From Denitrificimonas caeni (GTDB lineage: Bacteria; Pseudomonadota; Gammaproteobacteria; Pseudomonadales; Pseudomonadaceae), in assembly GCF_905120345.1 (NCBI RefSeq), contig NZ_CAJHOA010000007.1:62001-126000 (forward strand): 64,000 nucleotides of DNA. The letters run 5' to 3'. Positions 54,789 to 63,667 of the stretch are shown piece after piece. The notes under the pieces were generated by a model. It searched no databases and was not told the origin of the DNA. It saw nothing but the letters and a program-made list of their open reading frames with translations. The position numbers and the translations under genes are program-made. Position 1 is the stretch's first letter, and each line of letters starts with the position of its first letter.

Positions 54789-55778
54789 TCAGTAACCACA
54801 CTCCGCGGCGTCTTCTTCACAGCGCTGCGCATACTGTTGCGCCATCACGGCACAGACCATCAATTGGATCTGATGAAAGACCATTAACGGTAAAATTGCT
54901 GGCCCTATCGCCCCGCCGGCAAATAACACCGAAGCCATCGGAATGCCGGTGGCCATACTTTTTTTCGAGCCACAAAACACGATAGTGATTTCATCTTCTT
55001 TATTAAACTTAAAGCGCCGCGCGAGCCAAGTGGTACTGAACAAGACAACAGCCAAGATGACGCAACAAATCACCCCGAGCATGATTAATGATGATGGCGG
55101 TACCGCACGCCACAAACCACCTATCACCGCTGCGCTAAAGGCAGTGTAGACCACCAATAAAATCGAGCTTTGGTCAACACTCTTCAACCAGCGGGCATTA
55201 CGATCAATCCAGCTACCAATCCAGCGGCGCATATAGTGACCTAAGAGGAAAGGCAGCAACAATTGCAGACTGATTTTAATCACCGCTTCCAGCATACCCG
55301 TGGTGCCTGCATCGGCATCGAGCATCATCTTCACCAGCAACGGAGTGACTAAGATACCGACCAAACTGGACGCAGAAGCAGCGCAGACCGCCGCAGGGAT
55401 ATTGCCGCGTGCCATTGAGGTAAAGGCAATCGCAGACTGTACCGTGCCGGGTAAAGCGGCTAAATACAGCATACCCACCCACAGTTCATCGCCTAACACA
55501 GGTCGAATCAGCGGTTGCAGGGATAACATCAACAGCGGAAACAAAATAAAAGTGCAGGCAAACACCAACAGGTGTAAACGCCAATGCATCACCCCAGCAA
55601 TAATGGCGTGGCGTGACAGCTTGGCACCATGCAAAAAGAACAACAAGGCAATGGCAAAATTAGTCAACCATTGGAAAATGGTCGCCCCCACACCATGCGC
55701 AGGAATAAAGGTTGCCGCCAGCACCACGGCAATTAAAATCAGAGTGAAATTATCAAACAAAATACGTAGGCGGAACAT
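54789..55778 (-). CDS. SBF-like (bile acid:sodium symporter family) membrane protein, YfeH type
   Basis: 329 residues, about ten hydrophobic helices. Signature features of the SBF-like family are ALLFFLHGAKLS near 44, LAALPGTVQSAIAFTSMARGN near 107 and FCGSKKSMATGIPMASVLF near 267. Substrate is unknown. It is divergent from an AraC regulator gene (95-bp gap), which probably controls it. Confidence 0.87.
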   Translation of the reverse strand: MFRLRILFDNFTLILIAVVLAATFIPAHGVGATIFQWLTNFAIALLFFLHGAKLSRHAIIAGVMHWRLHLLVFACTFILFPLLMLSLQPLIRPVLGDELWVGMLYLAALPGTVQSAIAFTSMARGNIPAAVCAASASSLVGILVTPLLVKMMLDADAGTTGMLEAVIKISLQLLLPFLLGHYMRRWIGSWIDRNARWLKSVDQSSILLVVYTAFSAAVIGGLWRAVPPSSLIMLGVICCVILAVVLFSTTWLARRFKFNKEDEITIVFCGSKKSMATGIPMASVLFAGGAIGPAILPLMVFHQIQLMVCAVMAQQYAQRCEEDAAECGY

Positions 55779-55873
55779 AATAAATCATACCATTCAATCA
55801 ATATGGTGCGACTCTACTGGATATGAAATAATCCGGCTAACGCCAGTCAGCCAAAGAGTATCGGTTAACGGAC

Positions 55874-56650
55874 ATGCAAACAGCGCTTGAACAACATCTT
55901 CGCGACTTAAAGCACTTGCCACGTCCGCTCTATGGACAGACTGAAGCACTGCCCAACAAGGTCTTAGGTTATCGTCACAGCCATCCTTGGGTGCAGTTTT
56001 CCTATGCGATCAGTGGCGTGTTAGAGGTGCTTACTGCACAGGGCCGCTTTATTGCACCACCGCAACGTGCAGTATGGATTCCAGCCGGCGTTAAGCATCG
56101 CGTACAATGTTCAGCACACACGCAAATCCGTAGTTTATATATCGATATTCACGTTTTACATGACTCGCCCAGCAGCTGCCAAGTGGTTGAAGTCAGCCCA
56201 CTGCTAAAAGAACTGATTCGTGCTTTTGGTGAGTTACCGGTTGAATACGATGAGCAGAGTGCCGAAGGGCGTCTAGCCGATGTACTTTTAGACCAGCTGA
56301 CCCATGCCCCAGATAGGGGTCTGATGTTGCCATTGCCTGCAGATAAGCGTTTACAGAAAATTGCCACGCAGTTGCAAAAACACCCAGAGGCGACAGATAC
56401 GTTAAAGCAATGGGCACAACGCTTACAGGTTTCGGAGAAGACCTTAAGTCGATTATTTATTCAGCAAACAGGGTTGACCTTTCGCCTCTGGCGGCAACGT
56501 CTGCGCTTGCTCAGTGCATTACCTTTGTTAGAACAGAAGCAAGCAGTCACCGAAGTGGCTTTGACTTGTGGCTACGAATCCACCTCAGCTTTTATTGCGG
56601 CATTTGGCGAACATTTTGGTAGTACACCAGGTGAGTTTTTTAAACGCTGA
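55874..56650 (+). CDS. AraC-family regulator with cupin N-terminus
   Basis: 258 residues. N-terminal cupin-like domain with YRHSHPWVQFSYAISGVLEV near 33 and IPAGVKHRV near 75, then a double HTH at about 160-255 ending in CGYESTSAFIAAFGEHFGSTPGEFF. It resembles NimR/YdeC-like regulators that control a neighbouring transporter. It is divergent from the SBF-like gene, so local control is the natural inference. Confidence 0.87.
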   Translation: MQTALEQHLRDLKHLPRPLYGQTEALPNKVLGYRHSHPWVQFSYAISGVLEVLTAQGRFIAPPQRAVWIPAGVKHRVQCSAHTQIRSLYIDIHVLHDSPSSCQVVEVSPLLKELIRAFGELPVEYDEQSAEGRLADVLLDQLTHAPDRGLMLPLPADKRLQKIATQLQKHPEATDTLKQWAQRLQVSEKTLSRLFIQQTGLTFRLWRQRLRLLSALPLLEQKQAVTEVALTCGYESTSAFIAAFGEHFGSTPGEFFKR

Positions 56651-56798
56651 GCGACGTTTTTCGCGCCTTGTCCAGGGTGCTTAGCCAGGGTTGTTATATT
56701 CTCGATGCAGCAGCCCGCATCAATCTTTCCAGGCTCGCACAGGCCGACTGTTTCGCGCTAGACTCAGAGCTTATTCGATACATTAGGGAGACGCTGCA

Positions 56799-57395
56799 AT
56801 GCTGAACTTCGTTGTCATCTCAGGCTCTGGCCGCCCACAAAGTGAGTCTGCACGGGTCGGCGAATACATTCGTCAACGCTTGATTGATTTGCAACTGAGC
56901 GACGACAGCAATTGCTCACTCATCGATTTAGGCACCAGCCCTTTACCCTTATGGCCAGAGCGCAACGATGGCTTGTGGCATGACTATGCGACACGTTTAC
57001 AAGCGGCTAACGCCCTCATTGTCATTACTCCAGAATGGCATGGGATGGCGAGTCCTGCGTTAAAAAACCTGTTCATTCTCGCCAGTAAAGAAGAGCTGGC
57101 GCATAAACCGGCCTTACTGGTTGGGGTTTCATCCGGCCTAGGTGGCTCGTACCCCATCAGCGAACTGCGCAGCTCAAGCTTTAAAAACAACCGTCTGTGC
57201 TATATCCCAGAACAGCTTATCGTGCGCCACGTCAACTCGATGCTGCATCCAGACCCAGTGATCGACGATAATGACCGACGTTTAAGACCACGCATTGACT
57301 ATGCTCTAGGTGTCCTCGGTCACTACGCCACAGCGCTGCGCACAGTACAGGCAGCGGTCGATATGAGTAACTCCGAGTTTGCTAACGGTATGTAG
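56799..57395 (+). CDS. NAD(P)H-dependent FMN reductase family protein
   Basis: 198 residues with a flavodoxin-like fold. ISGSGRPQSESARVGEYI phosphate-binding start, TPEWHGMASPALKNLF near 79 and VGVSSGLGGSYP near 108. It probably reduces FMN or quinones/azo compounds with NAD(P)H. GGGAGA-type ribosome site. Stands alone between AraC and gltS genes. Confidence 0.85.
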   Translation: MLNFVVISGSGRPQSESARVGEYIRQRLIDLQLSDDSNCSLIDLGTSPLPLWPERNDGLWHDYATRLQAANALIVITPEWHGMASPALKNLFILASKEELAHKPALLVGVSSGLGGSYPISELRSSSFKNNRLCYIPEQLIVRHVNSMLHPDPVIDDNDRRLRPRIDYALGVLGHYATALRTVQAAVDMSNSEFANGM

Positions 57396-57401
57396 AGGTG
57401 T

Positions 57402-57437
57402 CGCTCAGCCGTTCAAGCGCAAGCGAACCGCTGAGCG
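57402..57437. terminator. Hairpin between convergent FMN reductase and gltS genes
   Basis: CGCTCAGC at 57402-57409 pairs with GCTGAGCG at 57430-57437, with further pairing inside. No T-run is evident, but the position between two convergent stops suggests transcript ends for both. Confidence 0.5.
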
Positions 57438-57452
57438 TCGGCACCGTGACAA

Positions 57453-58679
57453 CTAATTCCAAAACGGCAGCGACGTAATGGTTGATAAAATCGTCGCATT
57501 GAGAATATCAACAAAAAACGCGCCCACCATCGGCACGATTAAAAATGCTTTATGCGAAGCACCAAAACGATCAGTCACCGCCTGCATATTGGCCACTGCA
57601 GTAGGCGTCGCGCCCATACCAAAACCACAAAAACCACCAGCCAACACCGCGGCATCGTAGTCTTTACCCATCACTCGAAACACGACAAAAATTGCAAACA
57701 ACACCAATAACAAGGCCTGTACACTGAGAATAATAACCAACGGCACAGCTAAATCTTTAATCACCCACAGCTCTAAACTGAGCAATGCCATGGCTAAAAA
57801 CAGTGATAAAGAAACATTACCAAAGACATCAACGCAGCGATCAAAAATACTCACTTTAAAAACACTAGAGAGCACATTGCGCACCACGACACCCGAGGCC
57901 AGCGCCCAGACGAAGGTGGGAATAACAAAGTTCGACTCACTGAAGTGTTCCGCCATAAAGCTGGACAAATACGAGGCGCTGGCTAAGCACACGGCAAATA
58001 GCGCCAAAGTCTCAATGGCACTGTCGGCGGTGATTAAGCGTTTATGCTGCGGCTGTTCAAAGGTTACTCGTGGCCCTTCATCAGTACCTTCAGTCGGTGC
58101 CTGCACTTTTTTCATTAAGCGCCGCGCCACTGGCCCGCCAATCAAGCCACCACAGACCAAGCCAAAGGTGGCACAGGCCATCCCTAAAGCAACCGCACCT
58201 TGGATAGCAAAGTCTTTTTCAAAAATTTGTCCCCAACCAGCAGCAGTACCGTGGCCACCGACTAACGTCACCGAACCTGTAATCAAACCGGTCAAAGGCT
58301 TTAAACCCAACATCGTCGCTAAGCTGATACCGACGATATTTTGCACAAGAATAAAACCGGCCACCACTGCAGTAAATAAAATCAAAGGTACGCCGCCGGC
58401 TTTAAGTCGGCCAAAATCAGCACTTAAACCAATTGAGGCGAAGAACATCAACATAAAACCATCTTGCAGGCCTTTTTCGATTTGAATCGAAAAACCATTA
58501 AACTGATGTAATGCCAAGACCAATAACGCAGCAATCAGACCACCAACCACCGGTTCAGGAATATTAAAGTCATTTAATACGCGTACACGCTTAACCAAAA
58601 CACGACCGACCAAGAGCACTACGGTGGCGGCAATTAAGGTGTAATAACTGTTTAAAATTACGGTAAAACCATCACTCAT
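57453..58679 (-). CDS. gltS: Sodium/glutamate symporter
   Basis: 408 residues from ATG 58679. About ten to twelve helices with duplicated halves. Conserved GltS segments are NIPEPVVGGLIAALLV near 46, TGSVTLVGGHGTAAGWG near 141 and GFCGFGMGATPTAVANM near 350. It imports glutamate with Na+ across the inner membrane. Monocistronic. Confidence 0.94.
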   Translation of the reverse strand: MSDGFTVILNSYYTLIAATVVLLVGRVLVKRVRVLNDFNIPEPVVGGLIAALLVLALHQFNGFSIQIEKGLQDGFMLMFFASIGLSADFGRLKAGGVPLILFTAVVAGFILVQNIVGISLATMLGLKPLTGLITGSVTLVGGHGTAAGWGQIFEKDFAIQGAVALGMACATFGLVCGGLIGGPVARRLMKKVQAPTEGTDEGPRVTFEQPQHKRLITADSAIETLALFAVCLASASYLSSFMAEHFSESNFVIPTFVWALASGVVVRNVLSSVFKVSIFDRCVDVFGNVSLSLFLAMALLSLELWVIKDLAVPLVIILSVQALLLVLFAIFVVFRVMGKDYDAAVLAGGFCGFGMGATPTAVANMQAVTDRFGASHKAFLIVPMVGAFFVDILNATILSTITSLPFWN

Positions 58680-58927
58680 AAAAACTCCGCACTGATCATT
58701 CAACTGCTATATCGGCTAACCATGACAACGTTAACAACCTCTCAAACAACAAGACTGCATGGCGCGGGGTATAGCAAAACGGTGCACAGCTTAAGTGGCA
58801 AAGTCCTTAGTGGGAACCTTTTAACCGATTTAGATAAAAATATTTGTGGTGCTTACAGCGCGATAAACACCGACAACAACGCTGAGCGAGTCGCTTGCCT
58901 ATCACTAAGCGCAGAACAACGAGTCTA

Positions 58928-59821
58928 TTATTGGCTCTCTTGAGCAGCAAGGGGCTCAACAAACCAAGCTAATATTTCATCCCATAACGGCTGCGCCACA
59001 GGCCGAAAGTAGCCCATATGACCAATCGCACCAAAATTTAAATTAAACGCTTGCGGATCAATATCACGGGTAATCAACTGAGCATTGCTGTAATAATCCA
59101 TAAAAGCATCACGCGAGACCGGTAGTGCCCACAAATCATCCAGTGCTACGGCAGCAGTAATCGGCGTGCGCACTTGTGCATACTGCTGCTTTTTTGCTTC
59201 AGCCACTAAAGGATCATCAAAGAAATAGTGCGGCATACCACACCAACGCTTCCACTGGCGATATACAGCGAGCGGCATATCTTCGCCCATACCGAGCATT
59301 TTCCAGGGCAAATAGCCTTTCCACGCGACCAGAGCAGGGAACAGCAGATTCCACATAAACTGAACTTTTAAGCGCTCAGTCAACGGCATCCAGCCATGCC
59401 AGCCGGCGCCCGTGCCTAAGGTATAGCAGCGACTGACTTTGTCATGATTAGGCAACAGACCCAGCGCGTGACCGCCATAAGAGTGGCCGACTAGAAATAA
59501 CGGCAGATCATCACGATGCATAAACTCGACAGCCGCCGCCAGATCCAGTTGCCCCCAATCTTCAAAGTTCATTTGAAAGCCTTTCAGCTGTGTTGGTGCC
59601 GATTGACCAACGCCGCGATAATCCAAGGTCAGCACGTTAAAACCTTGCTCACGAGCATACTCGGCAAAGCGGCGATAAAACTGCTGGCCAACACCGGTTG
59701 CACCCGCAATCAGCAGCTGTCCTTTAACCTTGTCTGTGGTCGCATATAAATAGGCGCTCAGTGGGTAGCCGTCGGCGGCGTGTAAAGTCAGTGCTTGCGT
59801 AGCGTTGTCAGCCTGACGCAT
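58928..59821 (-). CDS. Alpha/beta hydrolase (serine hydrolase of the YheT/S33-like group)
   Basis: 297 residues. Nucleophile in VGHSYGGHALG near 110, upstream LDYRGVGQS near 67, and His in GAIGHMGYFRP near 272. The GATGVGQQFYRRFA segment replaces the usual HGG oxyanion motif. Substrate unknown. It lies upstream of gltS on the same strand but 250 bp away, so probably independent. Confidence 0.82.
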   Translation of the reverse strand: MRQADNATQALTLHAADGYPLSAYLYATTDKVKGQLLIAGATGVGQQFYRRFAEYAREQGFNVLTLDYRGVGQSAPTQLKGFQMNFEDWGQLDLAAAVEFMHRDDLPLFLVGHSYGGHALGLLPNHDKVSRCYTLGTGAGWHGWMPLTERLKVQFMWNLLFPALVAWKGYLPWKMLGMGEDMPLAVYRQWKRWCGMPHYFFDDPLVAEAKKQQYAQVRTPITAAVALDDLWALPVSRDAFMDYYSNAQLITRDIDPQAFNLNFGAIGHMGYFRPVAQPLWDEILAWFVEPLAAQESQ

Positions 59822-59880
59822 AAAAACTCCTGGTTTTATTATTCAGCAAGCAGTTGATGGCCGCATCACGATCAGCAAAG

Positions 59881-60000
59881 TCAGCCAAGGTGCGGTGAGT
59901 AAGCGGTTTTCTGCGTGACAGTCTCAGCCGCTAAGCAGTCTGCCGCTTGCGCCTGCTCCAGCAAGATGTGCAGCGCCGTATCAACGTTTAACACGCTCAC
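59881..60000 (-). pseudogene. Possible 5' remnant of moeA after moaB
   Basis: A GTG directly follows the moaB stop (TAAGTG) and opens a 39-codon frame: VSVLNVDTALHILLEQAQ, then AADCLAAETV before it ends at TGA. This resembles the start of MoeA (a VxxAL-LL-A pattern then an ETVAL-like segment), and moeA is the usual neighbour of moaB in Pseudomonas. The rest of a roughly 400-residue MoeA is absent. The alternative is a chance short frame. Confidence 0.35.
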
Positions 60001-60537
60001 TTAACTGCGTCCTGTACAAGCCGTTTTTTTACCCAAATGTGCCACAAAGTTACAAGGTTTATGGGTCGCATCCAACTGATCAGCTAAAATACCCTGCCAT
60101 GCCGTGCGGCACGCATTGGTCGAGCCAGGCATGCAGCAAATCAACGTGTGATTAGACAAGCCCGCCAGCGCTCTCGATTGAATTGTCGAGGTAGCTATTT
60201 CGGTGTAAGAAAGCTGCCGGAACAACTCACCAAAGCCTTCGACATGCTGATCAAACAAGCAGCCCACGGCCTCTGGCGTGCTATCGCGATCGGTAAAGCC
60301 AGTACCACCGGTGATCAAAACCACCTGAGTAGTGTCACTGGCAATCCAGTTCGCCACCTGTGCGCGGATTTGATATAGGTTATCCTTCAGAATCACTCGT
60401 TCAACCACGGTATGACCGGCATTGGTGAGTTGTTCGAACAAGTAGTGTCCTGATGTATCAGTTTCTGTTGTGCGTGTATCACTGACGGTTAGGACAGCAA
60501 CATTCAAGGATACAAATTGACTGCTAACGTGGCTCAT
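60001..60537 (-). CDS. moaB: MoaB/MogA-type molybdopterin biosynthesis protein
   Basis: 178 residues from ATG 60537 (AGGT 7 bp upstream). VAVLTVSDTRTTETDTSG near 16, VVLITGGTGFTDRDSTPEA near 75 and CCMPGSTNACRTAW near 132, all typical of MoaB/Mog adenylyltransferase-like proteins. It adenylylates molybdopterin before metal insertion by MoeA. It goes with the molybdate genes further right, but is separated from them. Confidence 0.92.
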   Translation of the reverse strand: MSHVSSQFVSLNVAVLTVSDTRTTETDTSGHYLFEQLTNAGHTVVERVILKDNLYQIRAQVANWIASDTTQVVLITGGTGFTDRDSTPEAVGCLFDQHVEGFGELFRQLSYTEIATSTIQSRALAGLSNHTLICCMPGSTNACRTAWQGILADQLDATHKPCNFVAHLGKKTACTGRS

Positions 60538-60781
60538 ACGATGACCTATCTGGAAAAATTTAGGCCAAGATATAGCACAAAAAACCTCAAAAAATGAGTT
60601 ATGTCTGTCCAACTACCCCTTATTTTCCAACTGCTGGAAAAGCTCGGCGGGAAATCCGGTCACTACCAACTCAACCCCAGCACACAGAGCTGCTAATAGC
60701 TTATTTTGGAGAACAACGATCATCCTAACCGTACAATTTCTAGCCCGTTACCGTGAAGCATTAAACTGCGAAGCTGAGCAC

Positions 60782-60811
60782 AAAAAAGCGCTCTCCACTG
60801 AAAGAAAGCGC
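60782..60811 (-). terminator. Terminator of the YIP1-family gene
   Basis: GCGCTCTC at 60788-60795 pairs (one G-U) with GAAAGCGC at 60804-60811, followed by TTTTTTG on the minus strand. It lies 22 bp after the stop of the YIP1-family gene. Confidence 0.75.
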
Positions 60812-60832
60812 CTTTCCTGCAGACTAGAGCTA

Positions 60833-61393
60833 TCAGTAAGCCCAGACGATCACCAGCAGTAAAACCCAAGCCAACAAGGCAGCTGCAATGATGGTGTAGG
60901 TTGCCGACATGTTCGCCATCTCATTACCACTCTCACCGCTCAAAGCCTTACAGCCTCGATACACTAGAGCAGTAGAGACCACCAGCGCCAGCGCCACCAC
61001 CAGCACATTAAACAACAGTACCGGCACCAATAACGCCAACGCGGACAGCCATAACGGCAAGGGCGCAATAGCCGCTACAAGATAAGCATCATGGTAGCTA
61101 ACATTTAGCTTATGCCCTTCTAAGACAGAATGAATTAACCATCCCATCACAAAGAAAGTCAGTAGCTCTGCTAAAAACAGCGTGGTAGTAATAAAGCGCC
61201 AGTCTTTATCGGCAAAGCCAGGCAGAAAACTATCGTCATAGTGCGTCCCCGCATAGTACATAAGCACTGGAGGTATAAAGGATAAAGGCACCACCAATAA
61301 CCAAGCGAGAAAAGGAATCGATAGGTTTTTTTGCTGCAATTGCGACCAACTTCTTATAGAAAAAGGCAGTCCCAAAATCAATGACATATTCAT
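60833..61393 (-). CDS. YIP1-family membrane protein
   Basis: 186 residues from ATG 61393 (GGAGG upstream). Five hydrophobic helices; the layout and the MYYAGTHYDDSFLPGFADKDWRF-type loop (partly quoted) fit bacterial YIP1/Yip1-domain proteins. Function is unknown. It is divergent from a MarR gene, with a good operator between them. Confidence 0.75.
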   Translation of the reverse strand: MNMSLILGLPFSIRSWSQLQQKNLSIPFLAWLLVVPLSFIPPVLMYYAGTHYDDSFLPGFADKDWRFITTTLFLAELLTFFVMGWLIHSVLEGHKLNVSYHDAYLVAAIAPLPLWLSALALLVPVLLFNVLVVALALVVSTALVYRGCKALSGESGNEMANMSATYTIIAAALLAWVLLLVIVWAY

Positions 61394-61403
61394 GATGACC
61401 TCC

Positions 61404-61428
61404 AGATATATCACGCCATGATGTATCT
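61404..61428. promoter_or_regulatory. Probable MarR operator
   Basis: AGATATATCA at 61404-61413 and TGATGTATCT at 61419-61428 form a 10-bp dyad with one mismatch around CGCCA. It lies between the YIP1 start (61393) and the MarR start (61488). The symmetric placement suggests the MarR protein controls both genes. Confidence 0.65.
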
Positions 61429-61487
61429 GTTATAATCCAATCCCTCAGCGCTTACAAGTGAAGTTTAAAAACTGCAGGGACAATACA

Positions 61488-61880
61488 ATGAGTCAACTGA
61501 GCAAGCAGAATTTCCAAGACCTTTCAGATTTTCGTTTTCGCTTAAGAGCCTTTCAAAAGCACAGTGAAGATATTTGCAAAAGCCAAGGCATTACCGGACT
61601 GCAATACCTACTCTTACTACATTTGAAAGGTTTTGCTCATCGAGAATGGGCAACAATAAGTGAATTATCGACGAGGTTGCAGTCACGACATCACGCTACG
61701 GTAATGCTGATTGACCGTTGCTGCGAGCTTGGCTTAGTGAAACGATGTGAGTCGCTGAAAGATAAGCGCTGCATCGAAATACATTTACTCGCGAAGGGAG
61801 ATGCTCTCGTTGAAGCCATCGCTTGGCTCCATCGCCCTGAACTCAATCACTTACAACAAGACTTCCCTGTCTCGCCTTAA
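61488..61880 (+). CDS. MarR-family transcription regulator
   Basis: 130 residues from ATG 61488. Winged-helix core with ISELSTRLQSRHHATVMLIDRC near 65 and the wing LVKRCESLKDKRCIEIHL near 90. A compact MarR protein without an extended C-terminal helix. It is divergent from the YIP1-family gene. Confidence 0.85.
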   Translation: MSQLSKQNFQDLSDFRFRLRAFQKHSEDICKSQGITGLQYLLLLHLKGFAHREWATISELSTRLQSRHHATVMLIDRCCELGLVKRCESLKDKRCIEIHLLAKGDALVEAIAWLHRPELNHLQQDFPVSP

Positions 61881-61926
61881 AAGCCTTAATAGGCTGGCAC
61901 ACTGATCTAGCCTGAGCGTCTAGCGT

Positions 61927-62733
61927 TTACAATGGGCAGCCGACAATCACACTCGACGCTTTAAAGATCGCCGTCACTACACTGCCCTCGGTTAACTCTA
62001 AGTTCTCGGCACTGCCATTGGTAATCATCACTGCCAAACTACTATCACCAACAGTGACGACCACTTCAGTATTCACGGCGCCTGTTTGCACTCGTGCAAC
62101 GCTGCCGGTGAATTGGTTACGCGCAGAAAAGCGCACGTCTGCAGCATCGCTGACCAAAATAATAGATGAAGCCTTGATCAATGCAAAGACTTCGCTGCCA
62201 ACTTTTAGACCCAACTCTTGGGTACTTTCACAGGTGACGGTAGCAACAATTGTGTGTCCGCCGCTGATGGCAATTTCCACGGCATCATTGGTTGCGCCAA
62301 CTTGGATGGATTTTACGGTGCCAAAGAACTGGTTACGCGCGCTCGTTTTCATCGATAGCCTCTTCAAAATAAATAAATCATCAATAATGTTACCGGTATC
62401 TTGGCTCAGTTCTGCAAGAAAACGTTGATGCACCTGCTCAATACGCTGAAAGTTGCTAATTAATTGCTGACCGCGCTCAGTGAGGGTGGTCGAGCCACCG
62501 CCTTTGCCGCCAGTGGTGCGATGCAATAAAGGTTCGCCGGCGAGATTATTCATATGATTCACAGCATCCCACGCCGCTTTATAGCTCATTTTCATCGACT
62601 TAGCGGCTTGCGAAATCGAGCCCAGTTCAGCAATTTTCGACAGTAAATGGATACGCCCGTGACCGCCCATGCTCTCATCGCCTGCGGTAATCCAGATTTG
62701 TCCCTGCAGTCCAAACTCTGTGCTATCAACCAT
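61927..62733 (-). CDS. modE: ModE molybdate-responsive regulator with two Mop/TOBE domains
   Basis: 268 residues. N-terminal LysR-like winged helix (about 25-110: GHGRIHLLSKIAELGSISQ, then MSYKAAWDAVNHMNN). Two tandem molybdate-binding TOBE domains follow, starting SARNQFFGTVKSIQVGATND and SARNQFTGSVARVQTGAVNT. It binds molybdate or tungstate and represses uptake genes. The full four-part architecture of E. coli ModE is present. Its neighbours to the right are an ABC ATPase and methyltransferase, probably its targets. Confidence 0.93.
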   Translation of the reverse strand: MVDSTEFGLQGQIWITAGDESMGGHGRIHLLSKIAELGSISQAAKSMKMSYKAAWDAVNHMNNLAGEPLLHRTTGGKGGGSTTLTERGQQLISNFQRIEQVHQRFLAELSQDTGNIIDDLFILKRLSMKTSARNQFFGTVKSIQVGATNDAVEIAISGGHTIVATVTCESTQELGLKVGSEVFALIKASSIILVSDAADVRFSARNQFTGSVARVQTGAVNTEVVVTVGDSSLAVMITNGSAENLELTEGSVVTAIFKASSVIVGCPL

Positions 62734-62748
62734 AATCTCTCGCCCCTT

Positions 62749-62856
62749 TTAAACAATCTTCGACTGCTTGCATAGATCAACCGTTGCATCAATCAGCTCA
62801 GCAAGAGCACAGCATAGCGATGTTTCCTCAATAGCTAAATCTTTAGCACGCTCCAT
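62749..62856 (-). CDS. Possible 35-residue small protein between the methyltransferase and modE
   Basis: ATG at 62856 with GGAAAG 5-6 bp upstream and a TAA 15 bp before the modE start. The sequence is MERAKDLAIEETSLCCALAE followed by LIDATVDLCKQSKIV, a plausible amphipathic helix with three Cys. It fills the gap between two genes of the same operon. I do not recognise it, and it could be noise. Confidence 0.3.
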   Translation of the reverse strand: MERAKDLAIEETSLCCALAELIDATVDLCKQSKIV

Positions 62857-62872
62857 TTGCTTTCCATTTAAA

Positions 62873-63667
62873 TTATTGTGCAGGCGGTGTCCAGCTGATA
62901 AAGGCCCAACGCATCGGCTCGCCGCCCTGTTGGGCATACTCAGGATCACGCTGATACCAAGCACTAATTTTTTCTTCGTCGTCGTGGCTCAGTTCGCCAA
63001 AACTCCAACGCACCTTATCAATCAACTCCTCTAAACTGCTACCTCCAGCTAAGCGGCTGGCTGACTCAATATAATCCAGGTTTGGATAAATATTACGCTG
63101 ATAGAGCATGTTGATAATATAGATGTGGTCGGGGAAACTGCGGTCTTCACGGCCGAGTAGCTCAGCAATTTCTCGACTGACAAAGCGTCCGCCAACCAAC
63201 TGCGTCATATAAACTTTTTTACGCGCGTGTTGGTTGAGCTTATCCAGAGCAGCATCCATATCAGCGACGATACTGGCGCGCGAGACCACGGCAATATCAC
63301 ATACGGGCACTTCACTCCAGTCATCCTCCCATGAGGCTAAAATCGGCTGAACATTATTAACCTGTAGCTGCGCGGCATTTTCCAGCATGGCATCGAGCAT
63401 GCCCTGACTGTAATCCAAACCGTAAACCTGTTTAACCTTCTCTGCTAAGGCCAAACCAATGGTGCCAGGACCGCAACCAATATCCAGCACAGTATCCTCG
63501 CCAGAGAACTGCATACGACTGACAAACTCTGTGCGGTAGCTGCTATCGAGCACTTTAGTGCGCATTTCGGCCGCTTTCGCATCCCACTCACTGGCCGGTT
63601 TAAATACGCGACCGCTGCGGGCTAAATGCTCACGGTACAGCTGGCCAAAATCAATCGCTTTAATCAT
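62873..63667 (-). CDS. Class I SAM-dependent methyltransferase linked to metal ABC transport
   Basis: 264 residues. Motif I VLDIGCGPGTIGLALAE near 61, then YGLDYSQGML. Overlaps the ABC ATPase gene by 4 bp. Similar methyltransferases are encoded together with FecCD/BtuCD-type molybdate or tungstate ABC genes and ModE in other proteobacteria; their substrate is unknown to me. Confidence 0.8.
   Translation of the reverse strand: MIKAIDFGQLYREHLARSGRVFKPASEWDAKAAEMRTKVLDSSYRTEFVSRMQFSGEDTVLDIGCGPGTIGLALAEKVKQVYGLDYSQGMLDAMLENAAQLQVNNVQPILASWEDDWSEVPVCDIAVVSRASIVADMDAALDKLNQHARKKVYMTQLVGGRFVSREIAELLGREDRSFPDHIYIINMLYQRNIYPNLDYIESASRLAGGSSLEELIDKVRWSFGELSHDDEEKISAWYQRDPEYAQQGGEPMRWAFISWTPPAQ

Noticed and set aside
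58722-58943. 73-codon plus-strand ORF between gltS and the alpha/beta hydrolase gene
   Set aside because: Composition looks non-coding, the end overlaps the hydrolase gene, and no ribosome site or recognisable family is visible.
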